From 58-81 sp012729145 (lineage in GTDB: Bacteria > Synergistota > Synergistia > Synergistales > Thermovirgaceae), in the NCBI GenBank assembly GCA_040770625.1, contig JAXGIW010000002.1, positions 310,001 through 374,000 on the forward strand: 64,000 bases of DNA. Reading direction: 5' to 3'. The notes under the pieces were generated by a model. The model saw nothing but the letters and a program-made list of their open reading frames with translations, did no database searches and was not told the DNA's origin. How positions within the stretch are numbered: the stretch's first letter is position 1; each line of letters begins with the position of its first letter. This document shows, in pieces, positions 33,052-41,618 of the stretch. Made by a program: the position numbers and the translations under genes.

Positions 33052-34386
33052 ATGGATATCGTAGTCAGGAACGGAACCGTCATCGATCCGGTCTCCCTGA
33101 ACGAGACAAGGGCCGATGTCGGTATCAGGAACGGCATCTTCGCCTTCGTAGGAGAGGGTGCCCCGAAAGGCAGCCTTGAGCTTGACGCGTCGGGATCACT
33201 GGTGCTGCCTGGATTGATCGACACCCACATGCACTTCGAGCATCGCGTGGGCGACCCTTACACGGTACTAAGGTCTCTCCTTCTTCAGGGAGTCACCACG
33301 GCTTTCGCGGGGCACTGCGGAGAGGGCGTAATGATGAAAGAATACAAGGAGTGGTTCAGCCAGAACCCGGTCCTGAACATGGGGTTCATGACAGGGGCCA
33401 GCACTCTCAGAAGGGCCGTGGGTGCCGAAGACAGGTATTCTCCGGCGAACTCCGGGCAGATATCGATAATGGAAGGGCTTCTGGAGGAGAACCTGCGGGA
33501 GGGGGCAAGAGGGCTCTCCTTCGGGCTTGAATATGCCCCCGGGACCTCATGGGAGGAGCTATCGCGTCTGGCCAGGGTGGTCTCCCGTTTCAGTCATAGA
33601 CTTATCTCCATTCACATAAGGAGCGACGGCCACCAGAGCCCCGCGGCAGTGGCCGAAGCCATCAATGTTGCCAGAGAGAGCGGGGTAAGGGTCCAGATAT
33701 CCCACCTGGGGAGCATGACTGCCTTCGGCCACTCCGGTGAAGCCCTGGATATGATCGAAAAAGCGAGAGGCGAAGGGGTGGATGTGACCTTCGACGTTTA
33801 CCCCTACTATGCCTTTGCTGCCCGGATAGGGTCGGCTGTATACGACCCAGGTTTCGAAGAGCGCCTGGGGAAGGGTCTTGAGAGCCTGGAGGTGTCGACG
33901 GGCAAGTACAAGGGAGTTCCCCTGACTCCGGAGGTCTTTGCCAGGGCCCGGGAAGAGGACCCCGACGCATACGTGATCGCCCATGTGATGAACCCCCGGG
34001 AGGTCGACATGTGCCTTCTTCATCCGGACAGCGCCATTGCATCCGACGCTGTTCTAAGGGGCGACGAAGGTCATCCGAGGGCTGCAGGCACTTTCCCCAT
34101 GGGGATAGGAATACTCAGGAATGCAGGGCTTTCGTGGCCAGAGGCCGTAAGGCACGCCACTTCGAGGCCGGCGGAGATGATGTGGCACAAGGGGGGAAGG
34201 ATCGTCGAAGGTGCCAACGCCGAACTGGTCGTGATCGACCCCGACTCCTACGAGGACAGGGGCAGGTTCGGGGCACCCCTGGTTGCACCAGGAGGAGTAA
34301 AATGGGTTATCCTCAACGGTGACGTTGCCGTCGAGGAAGGTGAAATTGTCGGTTCTCCCAACGGCCAGATCCTTCTGGCAGAATGA
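33052..34386 (+). CDS. N-acyl-D-amino-acid deacylase-like amidohydrolase
   Basis: 444 residues, amidohydrolase TIM barrel with a small beta domain at both ends. Metal and catalytic sites in order: DTHMHFE (HxH), AGHCGEG (bridging Cys of D-aminoacylases), SIHIRSDG, QISHLGS and IASDAV (catalytic Asp). This set matches D-aminoacylase rather than dihydroorotase or allantoinase. It would free D-amino acids from N-acyl forms. It starts 15 bases after the M20 gene and 14 bases before the next, so it is in the same operon. Confidence 0.82.
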   Translation: MDIVVRNGTVIDPVSLNETRADVGIRNGIFAFVGEGAPKGSLELDASGSLVLPGLIDTHMHFEHRVGDPYTVLRSLLLQGVTTAFAGHCGEGVMMKEYKEWFSQNPVLNMGFMTGASTLRRAVGAEDRYSPANSGQISIMEGLLEENLREGARGLSFGLEYAPGTSWEELSRLARVVSRFSHRLISIHIRSDGHQSPAAVAEAINVARESGVRVQISHLGSMTAFGHSGEALDMIEKARGEGVDVTFDVYPYYAFAARIGSAVYDPGFEERLGKGLESLEVSTGKYKGVPLTPEVFARAREEDPDAYVIAHVMNPREVDMCLLHPDSAIASDAVLRGDEGHPRAAGTFPMGIGILRNAGLSWPEAVRHATSRPAEMMWHKGGRIVEGANAELVVIDPDSYEDRGRFGAPLVAPGGVKWVILNGDVAVEEGEIVGSPNGQILLAE

Positions 34387-34400
34387 GGGGGTGAGTTGAT

Positions 34401-35597
34401 ATGGTTGATGCAAGTGAACTCTGGAAGGAAGTAGAGGAAGAGATAGAACGTTTTTCGAAGCATGCGATAGATCTCAGTGACTGGCTTGCGAAGAACCCGG
34501 AGGTCTCCGAGCAGGAGTTCGAGGCCTGCAGAAAACATACGACCTTCCTTGAGAGTGCGGGTTACACCGTAGAGACGCCCTTCATGGATATCGAGACCTC
34601 CTTCTTTTCCAGGAAAGGTGATCCTGCAGGTCCGAAGGTCTGTCTCATGTTCGAGTACGACGCCCTTCCCGGCGTCGGTCACGGATGCGGTCACAACGTA
34701 TCCGGTGCCATGTCGGGTCTTGCGGCCGTGGGCCTGGGCAGGGTTATGGACAGGATCAAGGGGGAACTGGTCCTGGTGGGGACCCCGGCCGAGGAGACCA
34801 ACGGCTCCAAGGTGGTACTGGCTGAAAAAGGGATCTTCGACGGCATGGACCTTGCAATGATGATCCATAGCAGCGACATCTTCACCTATGCCGGTTACCG
34901 AAGCCTGGCCATGGACGCTATAGAGTTCCGCTTCACCGGAAAGCCCGCTCACGCGGCCGGGGAACCCTGGGCCGGGAGGAATGCCCTCAACGGGGTGCAG
35001 CTGCTCTTCCATGCCATAGACATGCTCCGGCAGCATATTATCCCCGAAGCCAGGATCCACGGGATCATATCCGAGGGGGGTCTCGCCCCCAACATAGTCC
35101 CGGAGCACGCCGGTGCCAGGTTCTACTTCCGGGCTCCCAAGAGGCCCATCCTCGACCAGATTGTCTCAAGGATCTACAACTGTGCCCTAGGTGCAGCCCA
35201 GGCGACGGAGACGGAGGTGACCTGGAGGAACTTCGAGTACAGCTTCGATGACATGCTCAAGAACGACGCCGGTGAAAAGTTTGTGGAGGATGTACTGAAG
35301 GATCTCGGTGTGCCGATCGTTCCGTCCCTCGGGACCAAGGGGTCTTCTGATGTGGGTAACGTATCCTACCGGTGCCCGGCACTTCAGCCCAAACTGAGCA
35401 TAGTCAACGAGGAAATGGCCTCCCACACCCACGAATTCGCTGAGGCGACCCTTTCCGACAGCGCCCATGAAGCCCTGGTGACGGGTGCCAAGGTGATGGC
35501 GAGGACGGCACTGGCAGTGTTCCTCGATGACGACCTCCGCAGGAGGATCCGTGAAGATTTTGAGAAGGAGAAACAGGAAGCGCAGCACTATCACTGA
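34401..35597 (+). CDS. M20D amidohydrolase, AbgB (p-aminobenzoyl-glutamate hydrolase subunit B) type
   Basis: 398 residues. The EYDALPGVGHGCGHN motif and GTPAEETNGSK are typical of the AbgB branch, as is the segment GLAPNIVPEHAGARFYFRAP. AbgB cleaves p-aminobenzoyl-glutamate with AbgA; lone homologues act on varied aromatic or aliphatic acyl amino acids. The last gene of the cluster, followed by a hairpin. Substrate unknown. Confidence 0.88.
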   Translation: MVDASELWKEVEEEIERFSKHAIDLSDWLAKNPEVSEQEFEACRKHTTFLESAGYTVETPFMDIETSFFSRKGDPAGPKVCLMFEYDALPGVGHGCGHNVSGAMSGLAAVGLGRVMDRIKGELVLVGTPAEETNGSKVVLAEKGIFDGMDLAMMIHSSDIFTYAGYRSLAMDAIEFRFTGKPAHAAGEPWAGRNALNGVQLLFHAIDMLRQHIIPEARIHGIISEGGLAPNIVPEHAGARFYFRAPKRPILDQIVSRIYNCALGAAQATETEVTWRNFEYSFDDMLKNDAGEKFVEDVLKDLGVPIVPSLGTKGSSDVGNVSYRCPALQPKLSIVNEEMASHTHEFAEATLSDSAHEALVTGAKVMARTALAVFLDDDLRRRIREDFEKEKQEAQHYH

Positions 35598-35622
35598 TCC
35601 CGAACCTGTTAATAAAAGACTT

Positions 35623-35652
35623 CCGGGCCCCGGTCGAATGACCGGGGCCCGG
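35623..35652 (+). terminator. 13-bp perfect hairpin closing the acyl-amino-acid cluster
   Basis: CCGGGCCCCGGTC/GACCGGGGCCCGG with loop GAAT. Very stable but lacking a T-run, with the same loop as the hairpin at 4091. Location after the last cluster gene suggests termination or 3'-end protection. Confidence 0.5.
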
Positions 35653-35674
35653 TCTCGACAGGGAGGTCCCAAAC

Positions 35675-36295
35675 ATGTTTCGTTGCCCATGGTCAGAGTC
35701 GCACCAGCTTCTTATGGACTACCACGACAAAGAGTGGGGGGTGCCGACCCATGATGACCGGGTCCACTTCGAGTTCCTGGTCCTTGAGTCCTTTCAGGCA
35801 GGGCTCAGCTGGCTGACGGTACTTAAGAAAAGAGAGAACTTCCGAAGGGCCTTCGAGGACTTCGACCCTGTCAGGATCGCCAGGTACAGGGATAGCGACC
35901 TTGAAAGGCTCCTTTGCGATGAAGGCATCATCAGGAACAGGCAGAAGATCCTCGCCGCTGTCAGGAATGCCCGTGCCTTCCTCGACCTGGCGGAACGAGA
36001 GGGTTCATTCTCAACCTGGCTATGGGATTTCGCTGACGGCAGACCCATTGTCGGAGGTTGGGATACCCAGGAACAGATACCCGCCAGAACCCCCTTGTCG
36101 CAACATGTAAGCAGGGAGCTCAAGTCAAGGGGGTTCGGCTTCATGGGACCCGTGGTGGTCTACTCCCACATGCAGGCGGTCGGACTGGTAAATGACCATC
36201 TCCGGGACTGCTTCCGCTACGCCGAACTTTCCTCCCGAAGGACTTGGTCCTCCTCTACTGAGAGGTCGTCCACTCCTGCGAGAGACTCTACGTGA
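35675..36295 (+). CDS. tag: DNA-3-methyladenine glycosylase I
   Basis: 206 residues. The zinc site of Tag is complete: Cys in MFRCPW, His in YHDKEWG, and His plus Cys in NDHLRDCFRY. ESFQAGLSW and the RNRQKI helix are also conserved. It removes 3-methyladenine from alkylated DNA. Family members end soon after the DCFRY segment; here the frame runs about 20 Ser/Arg/Thr-rich codons further and overlaps the convergent metallopeptidase gene by 79 bases, so the natural stop seems to have been lost or moved. Confidence 0.93.
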   Translation: MFRCPWSESHQLLMDYHDKEWGVPTHDDRVHFEFLVLESFQAGLSWLTVLKKRENFRRAFEDFDPVRIARYRDSDLERLLCDEGIIRNRQKILAAVRNARAFLDLAEREGSFSTWLWDFADGRPIVGGWDTQEQIPARTPLSQHVSRELKSRGFGFMGPVVVYSHMQAVGLVNDHLRDCFRYAELSSRRTWSSSTERSSTPARDST

Positions 36296-36573
36296 TGTCT
36301 GAGTTCGTGTATCATTGTCTCCCTGATCTCTTCGTTCCACTCTTCAAAGGGAGCACTCCCGAGCATTTCCCGGAAGGACCCGTAGTAGAGGATGATGAGG
36401 TTTCCCAGTCCAGGATCTTCCAGGTACTCCCCCATGATGACGTAGTCGCCGTCCTCCCGGATCGAGGGTTCGACTATTATTCCTCCGTTCAGACGACTGA
36501 AAAGTTCGGTCGGCAGCGATCCGGCTATCTCTTCGGCGTTGTGTCTGAATTGTTTAAGGCTCATGAGCGGCAT
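36217..36573 (-). CDS. minimal zincin-type metallopeptidase family protein
   Basis: 118 residues of the small MMP-like (zincin, PF06262) family. HELRHH is the HExxH zinc motif (about residue 91), preceded by IILYYGSF and EIRETMI segments usual for the family, and followed by an acidic tail. ATG with GGGAGG upstream. These proteins are widespread in bacteria but have no assigned substrate. The 3' end overlaps tag on the other strand. Confidence 0.82.
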   Translation of the reverse strand: MPLMSLKQFRHNAEEIAGSLPTELFSRLNGGIIVEPSIREDGDYVIMGEYLEDPGLGNLIILYYGSFREMLGSAPFEEWNEEIRETMIHELRHHVESLAGVDDLSVEEDQVLREESSA

Positions 36574-36663
36574 CTAAGGACCTCCCAATTAGAATTTCTC
36601 CCTGCCATAATTTTGCAGCTGACTGGCGGGGCGTGACAAGTGTATTATGTATGTGAAAAATTG

Positions 36664-36672
36664 TGCTAAAAT
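36664..36672 (+). promoter_or_regulatory. extended -10 promoter before aminotransferase gene
   Basis: TGCTAAAAT fits the extended -10 pattern TGnTATAAT with a weak -35. About 42 bases before the start, in an AT-rich gap. Confidence 0.4.
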
Positions 36673-36714
36673 AACATTTGGTAAATATCATTCCTACAGG
36701 GAGGTAGGTTTTTA

Positions 36715-37926
36715 ATGAAATTCTCCAAGAGGATAACCTCGATGCAATCTTCGCCGATCCGCAGGCTTGTCCCCTATGCCGAGGCTGCAAAGGCGGAGGG
36801 CAAAAAGGTTTACCACCTCAACATCGGCCAGCCCGACATAGTAACCCCGCCTGGTTTCCTGGAGTCCATCAAGAAATTTGCCGGGGACGTGATCGCCTAT
36901 TCGGCATCCCACGGCAGTTACGAGCTCATTGATGCCATGATAGACTACTACAAGGGTTTCGATATTAACCTGGAGAGAAAGAACCTTATCGTCACCAACG
37001 GTGGCAGCGAGGCTCTGTCCTTTGCCCTCATGGCCACCTGTGACCCCGGTGACGAGGTTCTTGTCCCCGAACCCTTCTACGCCAACTACAACGCCTTTGC
37101 CTCCTCGGTCAACGTAAAGCTGGTCCCCATTACCACCAGGGCAAGGGAGGGTTTCCACCTGCCTCCCAAGGCGGAGATACTGAAGAAGATCACCCCCCTT
37201 ACAAGGGCCATTCTCTTCTCCAACCCTGGTAACCCCACGGGAGTCATCTACACCAGGGAAGAGATGGAGATGATCGCCGACATAGCCCTTGAGAAGGATA
37301 TCTACGTCATTGCCGACGAGGTCTACAGGGAGTTCGTCTACGACGGTCTCAAATACACCAGCTTCGGCAACATCAAGAGGCTCGAGGACAGGGTCATCAT
37401 CGTCGACTCCATCTCCAAGCGCTACAGCGCCTGCGGGGCCAGGATAGGTTGCATCCTCTCCAGGAACGAAGAGCTCATGGCCCAGACCATGAAGCTTGCC
37501 CAGGGGAGGCTCTGCGTACCAACCCTGGAGCAGGTGGGCGCCGTGGCACTCTACAAGACCCCCAAGTCCTATCTTGAGGAGGTCAACAAGGAGTACCAGG
37601 CGCGAAGGGACATCCTCATCTCCAAGGTCAGGGAGATGCCCGGAGTTATCTGTGAAGAGCCCAAAGGTGCCTTTTACGTGGTGGCCAAGCTCCCCGTCGA
37701 CGATGCCGAAAAGTTCGTCATCTGGATGCTGAAGGACTTTCACGTCGACAACGAGACAGTCATGATGGCCCCGGCCGAGGGCTTTTACGCTACGCCCGGC
37801 CTCGGAAGGGATGAGGCCCGGCTAGCATACGTCCTCAAGAAGGAGGACCTGTCCAGGGCCATGGACATCCTCAAGGCCGGCCTCGAGGCTTACCCGGGAA
37901 GGATCAAGTCCGCTTCCAACTTCTAG
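36715..37926 (+). CDS. pyridoxal phosphate aminotransferase (aspartate/aromatic type, class I)
   Basis: 403 residues. NIGQPDI, TNGGSEALSFALMA, SNPGNPTGV, IADEVYREF and DSISKRYSACGARIG (Schiff-base Lys, then Arg for substrate carboxylate after the loop) are class I features. Closest by motif to archaeal/thermophile-type aspartate or aromatic aminotransferases. Monocistronic with its own promoter and terminator; general amino-acid catabolism or synthesis. Strong site CAGGGAGGT before ATG. Confidence 0.92.
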   Translation: MKFSKRITSMQSSPIRRLVPYAEAAKAEGKKVYHLNIGQPDIVTPPGFLESIKKFAGDVIAYSASHGSYELIDAMIDYYKGFDINLERKNLIVTNGGSEALSFALMATCDPGDEVLVPEPFYANYNAFASSVNVKLVPITTRAREGFHLPPKAEILKKITPLTRAILFSNPGNPTGVIYTREEMEMIADIALEKDIYVIADEVYREFVYDGLKYTSFGNIKRLEDRVIIVDSISKRYSACGARIGCILSRNEELMAQTMKLAQGRLCVPTLEQVGAVALYKTPKSYLEEVNKEYQARRDILISKVREMPGVICEEPKGAFYVVAKLPVDDAEKFVIWMLKDFHVDNETVMMAPAEGFYATPGLGRDEARLAYVLKKEDLSRAMDILKAGLEAYPGRIKSASNF

Positions 37927-37956
37927 CTTTAGTGAACCGGTCAGAAGAACGCTTTA

Positions 37957-37984
37957 GCCGCCCCTTCCAGGGGCGGCTTTTTCT
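37957..37984 (+). terminator. intrinsic terminator after aminotransferase gene
   Basis: Stem GCCGCCCC/GGGGCGGC with loop TTCCA, followed by TTTTTCTT. Confidence 0.85.
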
Positions 37985-38031
37985 TGACCTTGAACGGCTG
38001 GTCTGGTAACATTTCGTTGTTTGGCCAAATG
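37984..38031 (+). promoter_or_regulatory. promoter and operator of the arsR-acr3 operon
   Basis: TTGACC (37984-37989), 17-base spacer, TAACAT (38007-38012). The inverted repeat CATTT/AAATG (38010-38014/38027-38031) overlaps the -10 box and transcription start, the usual place for ArsR binding. Confidence 0.6.
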
Positions 38032-38049
38032 AGCAAAGGAGAAACGGCG

Positions 38050-38454
38050 ATGGATGCTCTTCTGAACTTCATCAAGGCACTGGCGGATATTCAGAGGGTA
38101 AGGATCATCTATGCCCTGTCGGAAGGGGAACTGTGCCTCTGCAGTCTCCAGGAAATACTCGAGCTGTCCCCTTCGACTGTCTCAAGGCATGTATCGGTTT
38201 TAAAACAGGCCGGCCTGGTAGTATCCCGTAGGGAAGGCAAATGGCGGTATTTCAGACTTGCCCCCGGACTGGAGAAAACACCGGGGGGTGATCTTGTCAA
38301 ATGGCTTGTCAGAAACCTTGAGGACGATCACAAAGCCGGGATCCAGGCTGAAAAGGTAGCCCTCTTGAGGGAACAGCAGAATGAAAGATGCGCTCCCTGC
38401 AGTGACGGACTGAAAAAGAGACAGAAGAGGAATGGAAGGGGACAGGTTGGATGA
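38050..38454 (+). CDS. arsR: ArsR-type As(III)-responsive repressor
   Basis: 134 residues. Winged helix-turn-helix with ELCLCSL at residues 27-33, the ELCVC-type metalloid site on the DNA-reading helix of classic ArsR, followed by LSPSTVSRHVSVLKQAGLV. Two extra Cys lie near the C-terminus (CAPC). ATG 38050 has AAAGGAG seven bases upstream. The stop overlaps the acr3 start (ATGA), so the two are co-translated: derepression by arsenite should switch on export. Confidence 0.93.
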   Translation: MDALLNFIKALADIQRVRIIYALSEGELCLCSLQEILELSPSTVSRHVSVLKQAGLVVSRREGKWRYFRLAPGLEKTPGGDLVKWLVRNLEDDHKAGIQAEKVALLREQQNERCAPCSDGLKKRQKRNGRGQVG

Positions 38455-39644
38455 GCCAGAAATTCAACAACAGCGAACGAAAGATGACCAACGTTTTCGA
38501 GCGTTACCTTACCCTATGGGTAGCTCTCTGTATCATAGGAGGGATAGTCCTTGGCAAGATAGCCCCCGGTTTTGCCAAAACCCTCGACAGCATGGCCATT
38601 ACGGTGAATGGAGCCCCGGTTGTATCGATACCCATCGCTATATGCCTCTTTTTCATGATGTACCCCATCATGGTCAAGATAGACTTCGGAGAGGTGGTCA
38701 AAGCGGGGAAGAGCGGCAAACCGGTCTACCTTACCCTGTTCATCAACTGGGCTGTAAAGCCTTTCACTATGTACGCCATAGCGATGTTCTTCCTGGGTTT
38801 TGTCTTCAAAGGTTTCATAGGCCCCGATGCGGTAGACCTCGTGAAGATGCCCTTCGGGCTGAACCTCCCTGTAGGAGCGGCTCATGGAGCCGGCGTAGTT
38901 GTACTGGAGAACGGGATCAAAATGCTTCAGGTCCCTTTGTGGAGAAGCTACCTGGCCGGGGCGATCCTTCTCGGCATAGCGCCGTGCACCGCCATGGTGC
39001 TTGTGTGGAGCTACCTTTCCCGCGGCAACGACGGTCTCACCCTTGTCATGGTGGCCATTAATTCCCTTACGATGCTTGTTCTCTACGGTGTTCTGGGCGG
39101 TTTCCTTCTTGGTGTCGGCAGGCTCCCGGTTCCGTGGCAGGCCTTGCTGCTGTCCATAGGTGTCTACGTCGCTCTCCCGCTGGCGGCGGGCTATTACTCC
39201 AGGAAGTGGATGATCGGCGCCAGAGGTATCCAGTGGTTCAGGGAGCAGTTCCTGCATTATCTCACCCCTGTGACCATTCTGGCCCTTCTGACGACCCTGG
39301 TCCTTCTCTTCAGCTTCAAGGGAGAGGTCATAGTGGCAAATCCGCTGACGATCCTCTGGATAGCCGTCCCTTTATTTACCCAGACGATCCTGATATTCGC
39401 CATAGGATATGCTCTTGCAAAAAAGCTGGGCCTCTCCTACGACATGGCCGCTCCTGCGGCCATGATAGGGGCCTCGAACCATTTCGAGGTGGCAATTGCT
39501 ACTGCCACGATGCTCTTCGGCCTCTCCAGCGGCGCAGCCCTGGCTACCGTGGTGGGTGTGCTTATAGAGGTACCCTTAATGCTGATGCTCGTGAGGTTCT
39601 GCGTAAGAACGCGGCACTGGTTCCCCGCTCCTGAGATAAAATAG
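38451..39644 (+). CDS. acr3: ACR3 family arsenite efflux permease
   Basis: 397 residues, ten helices. The conserved transport Cys is in GIAPCTAMVLVWS (about residue 178) and the conserved Glu in GVLIEVPLML near the C-terminus; MIGASNHFEVAIA is another Acr3 hallmark. Exports As(III) by proton or membrane potential. Coupled to arsR by a 4-base overlap; no arsenate reductase gene is adjacent, consistent with anaerobic growth where arsenite prevails. Confidence 0.96.
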   Translation: MSQKFNNSERKMTNVFERYLTLWVALCIIGGIVLGKIAPGFAKTLDSMAITVNGAPVVSIPIAICLFFMMYPIMVKIDFGEVVKAGKSGKPVYLTLFINWAVKPFTMYAIAMFFLGFVFKGFIGPDAVDLVKMPFGLNLPVGAAHGAGVVVLENGIKMLQVPLWRSYLAGAILLGIAPCTAMVLVWSYLSRGNDGLTLVMVAINSLTMLVLYGVLGGFLLGVGRLPVPWQALLLSIGVYVALPLAAGYYSRKWMIGARGIQWFREQFLHYLTPVTILALLTTLVLLFSFKGEVIVANPLTILWIAVPLFTQTILIFAIGYALAKKLGLSYDMAAPAAMIGASNHFEVAIATATMLFGLSSGAALATVVGVLIEVPLMLMLVRFCVRTRHWFPAPEIK

Positions 39645-39708
39645 GCAGCCTTCTCTATGGAAGTACAGCTGCAGGGTAGAAAGAAACGGTTCGAAAGAGG
39701 TGAGCATT

Positions 39709-40023
39709 TTGAAGGAACGGATCCGTATTACATCTAAGTACTGGTTGCATGAAGTTGCAAGACACGGGAACGAATTCAACATCCATATGGCTGTAAATAT
39801 AGCCGGGTGATGAACTGTCTACAGGGGCCCGGTGGGCCTCTGGGGCTATCCGGCAGAAAATACAGGAAAGTTCAGGATATTTTATGTGGAGGGTCATCCA
39901 GGGATGAAATGCCACATTGAGGAAGAGGTCTTCCAGTGGATGGAAGATGCGGGGCCGATGCCTGAGGGGGGCTACCTCTTCATGGTTGAGGGGGTCGGCC
40001 GCCTGAGGTTCAGCATTGTTTGA
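39709..40023 (+). pseudogene. open frame interrupted by two consecutive TGA codons
   Basis: TTG start at 39709 with AGAGGTGA seven bases upstream. 33 sense codons are followed by TGA-TGA (39808-39813), then the same frame continues for 69 more codons to a final TGA at 40021. Both parts have protein-like composition (KYWLHEVARHGNEF; then FRIFYVEGHPGMKC). A 9-bp hairpin with a GGT loop (39822-39842) begins 8 bases after the second TGA. Either a recent pseudogene, two adjacent small genes (GTG 39832 for the second), or a selenocysteine gene. I do not recognise the family. Confidence 0.45.
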
Positions 40024-40095
40024 ATAATGGAAAGACCAGTGATCGCTCCGAAAAGTGAAGAAGCCCCGTCCCTCCTGTTGACGGTTTCCCCCTTT

Positions 40096-41262
40096 TCAGC
40101 CGAAAAAGGTGCCGAAGGCCACGCCCGCAAGGGTTGAAAGCACCACAACCAGGCAGGTGTATGCCACGGTCTTTTTCGTGCCCAGGATGCTGCGGATGAC
40201 GAGCATATTGGGAAGCGACAGTGCAGGGCCTGCAAGCAGAAGGGCCAGGGCAGGTCCCTTGCCCATTCCGGCCCCGATAAGACCCTGCAGGATGGGCACC
40301 TCCGTAAGGGTTGCAAAGTACATGAAGGCCCCCACCACCGATGCGAAAAAGTTGGCCCCCAGCGAGTTGCCGCCCACCAGCGTTTCTATCCAGGTACCGG
40401 GAATAAGGGCCTCGTGCCCCGGACGGCCGAGAAGGAATCCGGCCACCAGGACTCCCCCGAAAAGCAGGGGGACCACCTGCAGTGCGTAACCCCAGGTCGA
40501 TCCCAGCCACTGCGAGCGCTCGTCACTGTCGAGCCAGACCCTGGAGGCTGACAGGGTAAAGACGAAGGCAAGAGCGGCAATGATCCATTTCATTTTATAG
40601 ACTGTCTCCCAGATCCCGCCCGGGACCCTTGGGGCCGCCCAGTTGGCAAAGACCAGGAAGACCACCATCCCGGCCATGTGAGTCGAAGTCTTCCACAGAG
40701 GTCTCACTGGTCCGGTTTCGGGGATCTCGACGAAACCCTGCATCCTTTCCGTTTCTTCCGACCGGAAAACAACCGCCATGAGAAGGCCGATGACCACGCT
40801 GAAGACTACCGCTCCCACGGCCCTGGCCAGGCCAAGTTCAAATCCCAGCACTCTGGCCGTAAGTATTATCGCAAGGACATTAATTGCCGGTCCCGAGTAA
40901 AGGAATGCCGTGGCTGGACCCAGGCCGGCGCCCCTTTTGTAGATCCCTGCGAAAAGGGGAAGCACTGTGCAGGAGCATACCGCCAGGACAGTCCCCGATA
41001 TGGCGGCCACGGAGTATGCGACCCACCGTCGGGCCTCGGCCCCAAGATACTTCATCACTGCCTGTTGCGACACGAAGACGCTTATGGCACCTGCGATGAA
41101 GAAAGCTGGCACAAGGCAGAGGATCACGTGCTCCCTTGCGTACTCATGGAGCATCGCCAGGGCCTCCACGGCCCCGGAGTGCACCCTGGGGCTTTCAACG
41201 GGCAGAAAGTAGAACAGGGCAAAGACAGCTGCGAGGACAAGAAATTTTTTCCGGTCGCTCAA
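40096..41262 (-). CDS. ArsP/DUF318-type permease
   Basis: 388 residues, about ten helices in two halves (PF03773). The half motifs are CSCTVLPLFAGIYKRGAG with SGPAINVLAI, and ATLTEVPILQGLIGAGMGKGP with AGPALSLPNML. Relatives export trivalent organoarsenicals (ArsP) or are uncharacterised. TTG 41262 chosen because GAGGTGAG lies 5 bases upstream; a longer frame would begin inside that site. Encoded downstream of a thioredoxin-like protein and an ArsR-type repressor, an arrangement typical of this permease family. Confidence 0.85.
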   Translation of the reverse strand: MSDRKKFLVLAAVFALFYFLPVESPRVHSGAVEALAMLHEYAREHVILCLVPAFFIAGAISVFVSQQAVMKYLGAEARRWVAYSVAAISGTVLAVCSCTVLPLFAGIYKRGAGLGPATAFLYSGPAINVLAIILTARVLGFELGLARAVGAVVFSVVIGLLMAVVFRSEETERMQGFVEIPETGPVRPLWKTSTHMAGMVVFLVFANWAAPRVPGGIWETVYKMKWIIAALAFVFTLSASRVWLDSDERSQWLGSTWGYALQVVPLLFGGVLVAGFLLGRPGHEALIPGTWIETLVGGNSLGANFFASVVGAFMYFATLTEVPILQGLIGAGMGKGPALALLLAGPALSLPNMLVIRSILGTKKTVAYTCLVVVLSTLAGVAFGTFFG

Positions 41263-41313
41263 AAATCTCACCTCTTGCAAGTATATGTGTAGATAATGCC
41301 ACCTATAACCGCG

Positions 41314-41344
41314 AAAAAATCCCCGCCCGGGAATTCAGGCGGGG
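41314..41344 (-). terminator. intrinsic terminator/attenuator between thioredoxin-like and permease genes
   Basis: CCCCGCC/GGCGGGG stem (41321-41327/41338-41344) with a 10-base loop; on the minus strand it is followed by ATTTTTT. It would reduce read-through into the permease gene. Confidence 0.7.
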
Positions 41345-41350
41345 GAAGGG

Positions 41351-41596
41351 TTATTTCCCTGCCGCCTGTGCAAGGAGGCGTTTCATCTGCTCTGGCGTCG
41401 GGACACCCCCTGCGGCCAGTACCTTTCCATCCACGGCCAGACCAGGGGTAGCCATGACCCCGAAATCGAGGATCTCGGAGATCCCCGTGACCTTTACCAG
41501 CTCATAGTTGAGGCCAAGATCCGCTGCCGCGGCCTCAGCCAGTTCGGCCATCTTCTTGCACTTGGGGCACCCCGTTCCAAGCACCTGTATCTTCAT
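41351..41596 (-). CDS. small thioredoxin-like (redox-active disulfide) protein
   Basis: 81 residues, thioredoxin_3 group. The active site is GTGCPKCKK near the N-terminus, then ATPGLAVDGKV with the cis-Pro. The family typically lies beside ArsP-type permeases and ArsR regulators, as here. It probably reduces or hands over thiol-bound metal(loid)s to the permease or the regulator. ATG with GAGGGGG upstream. Confidence 0.9.
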   Translation of the reverse strand: MKIQVLGTGCPKCKKMAELAEAAAADLGLNYELVKVTGISEILDFGVMATPGLAVDGKVLAAGGVPTPEQMKRLLAQAAGK

Positions 41597-41618
41597 CCAC
41601 TTTACCCCCTCTCGAACT

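Noticed and set aside
39810..39920. ATG overlapping the tandem TGA (ATGA) as start of a third small gene
   Set aside because: The 36-codon product has no plausible features, and the other frame continues with much better protein character.
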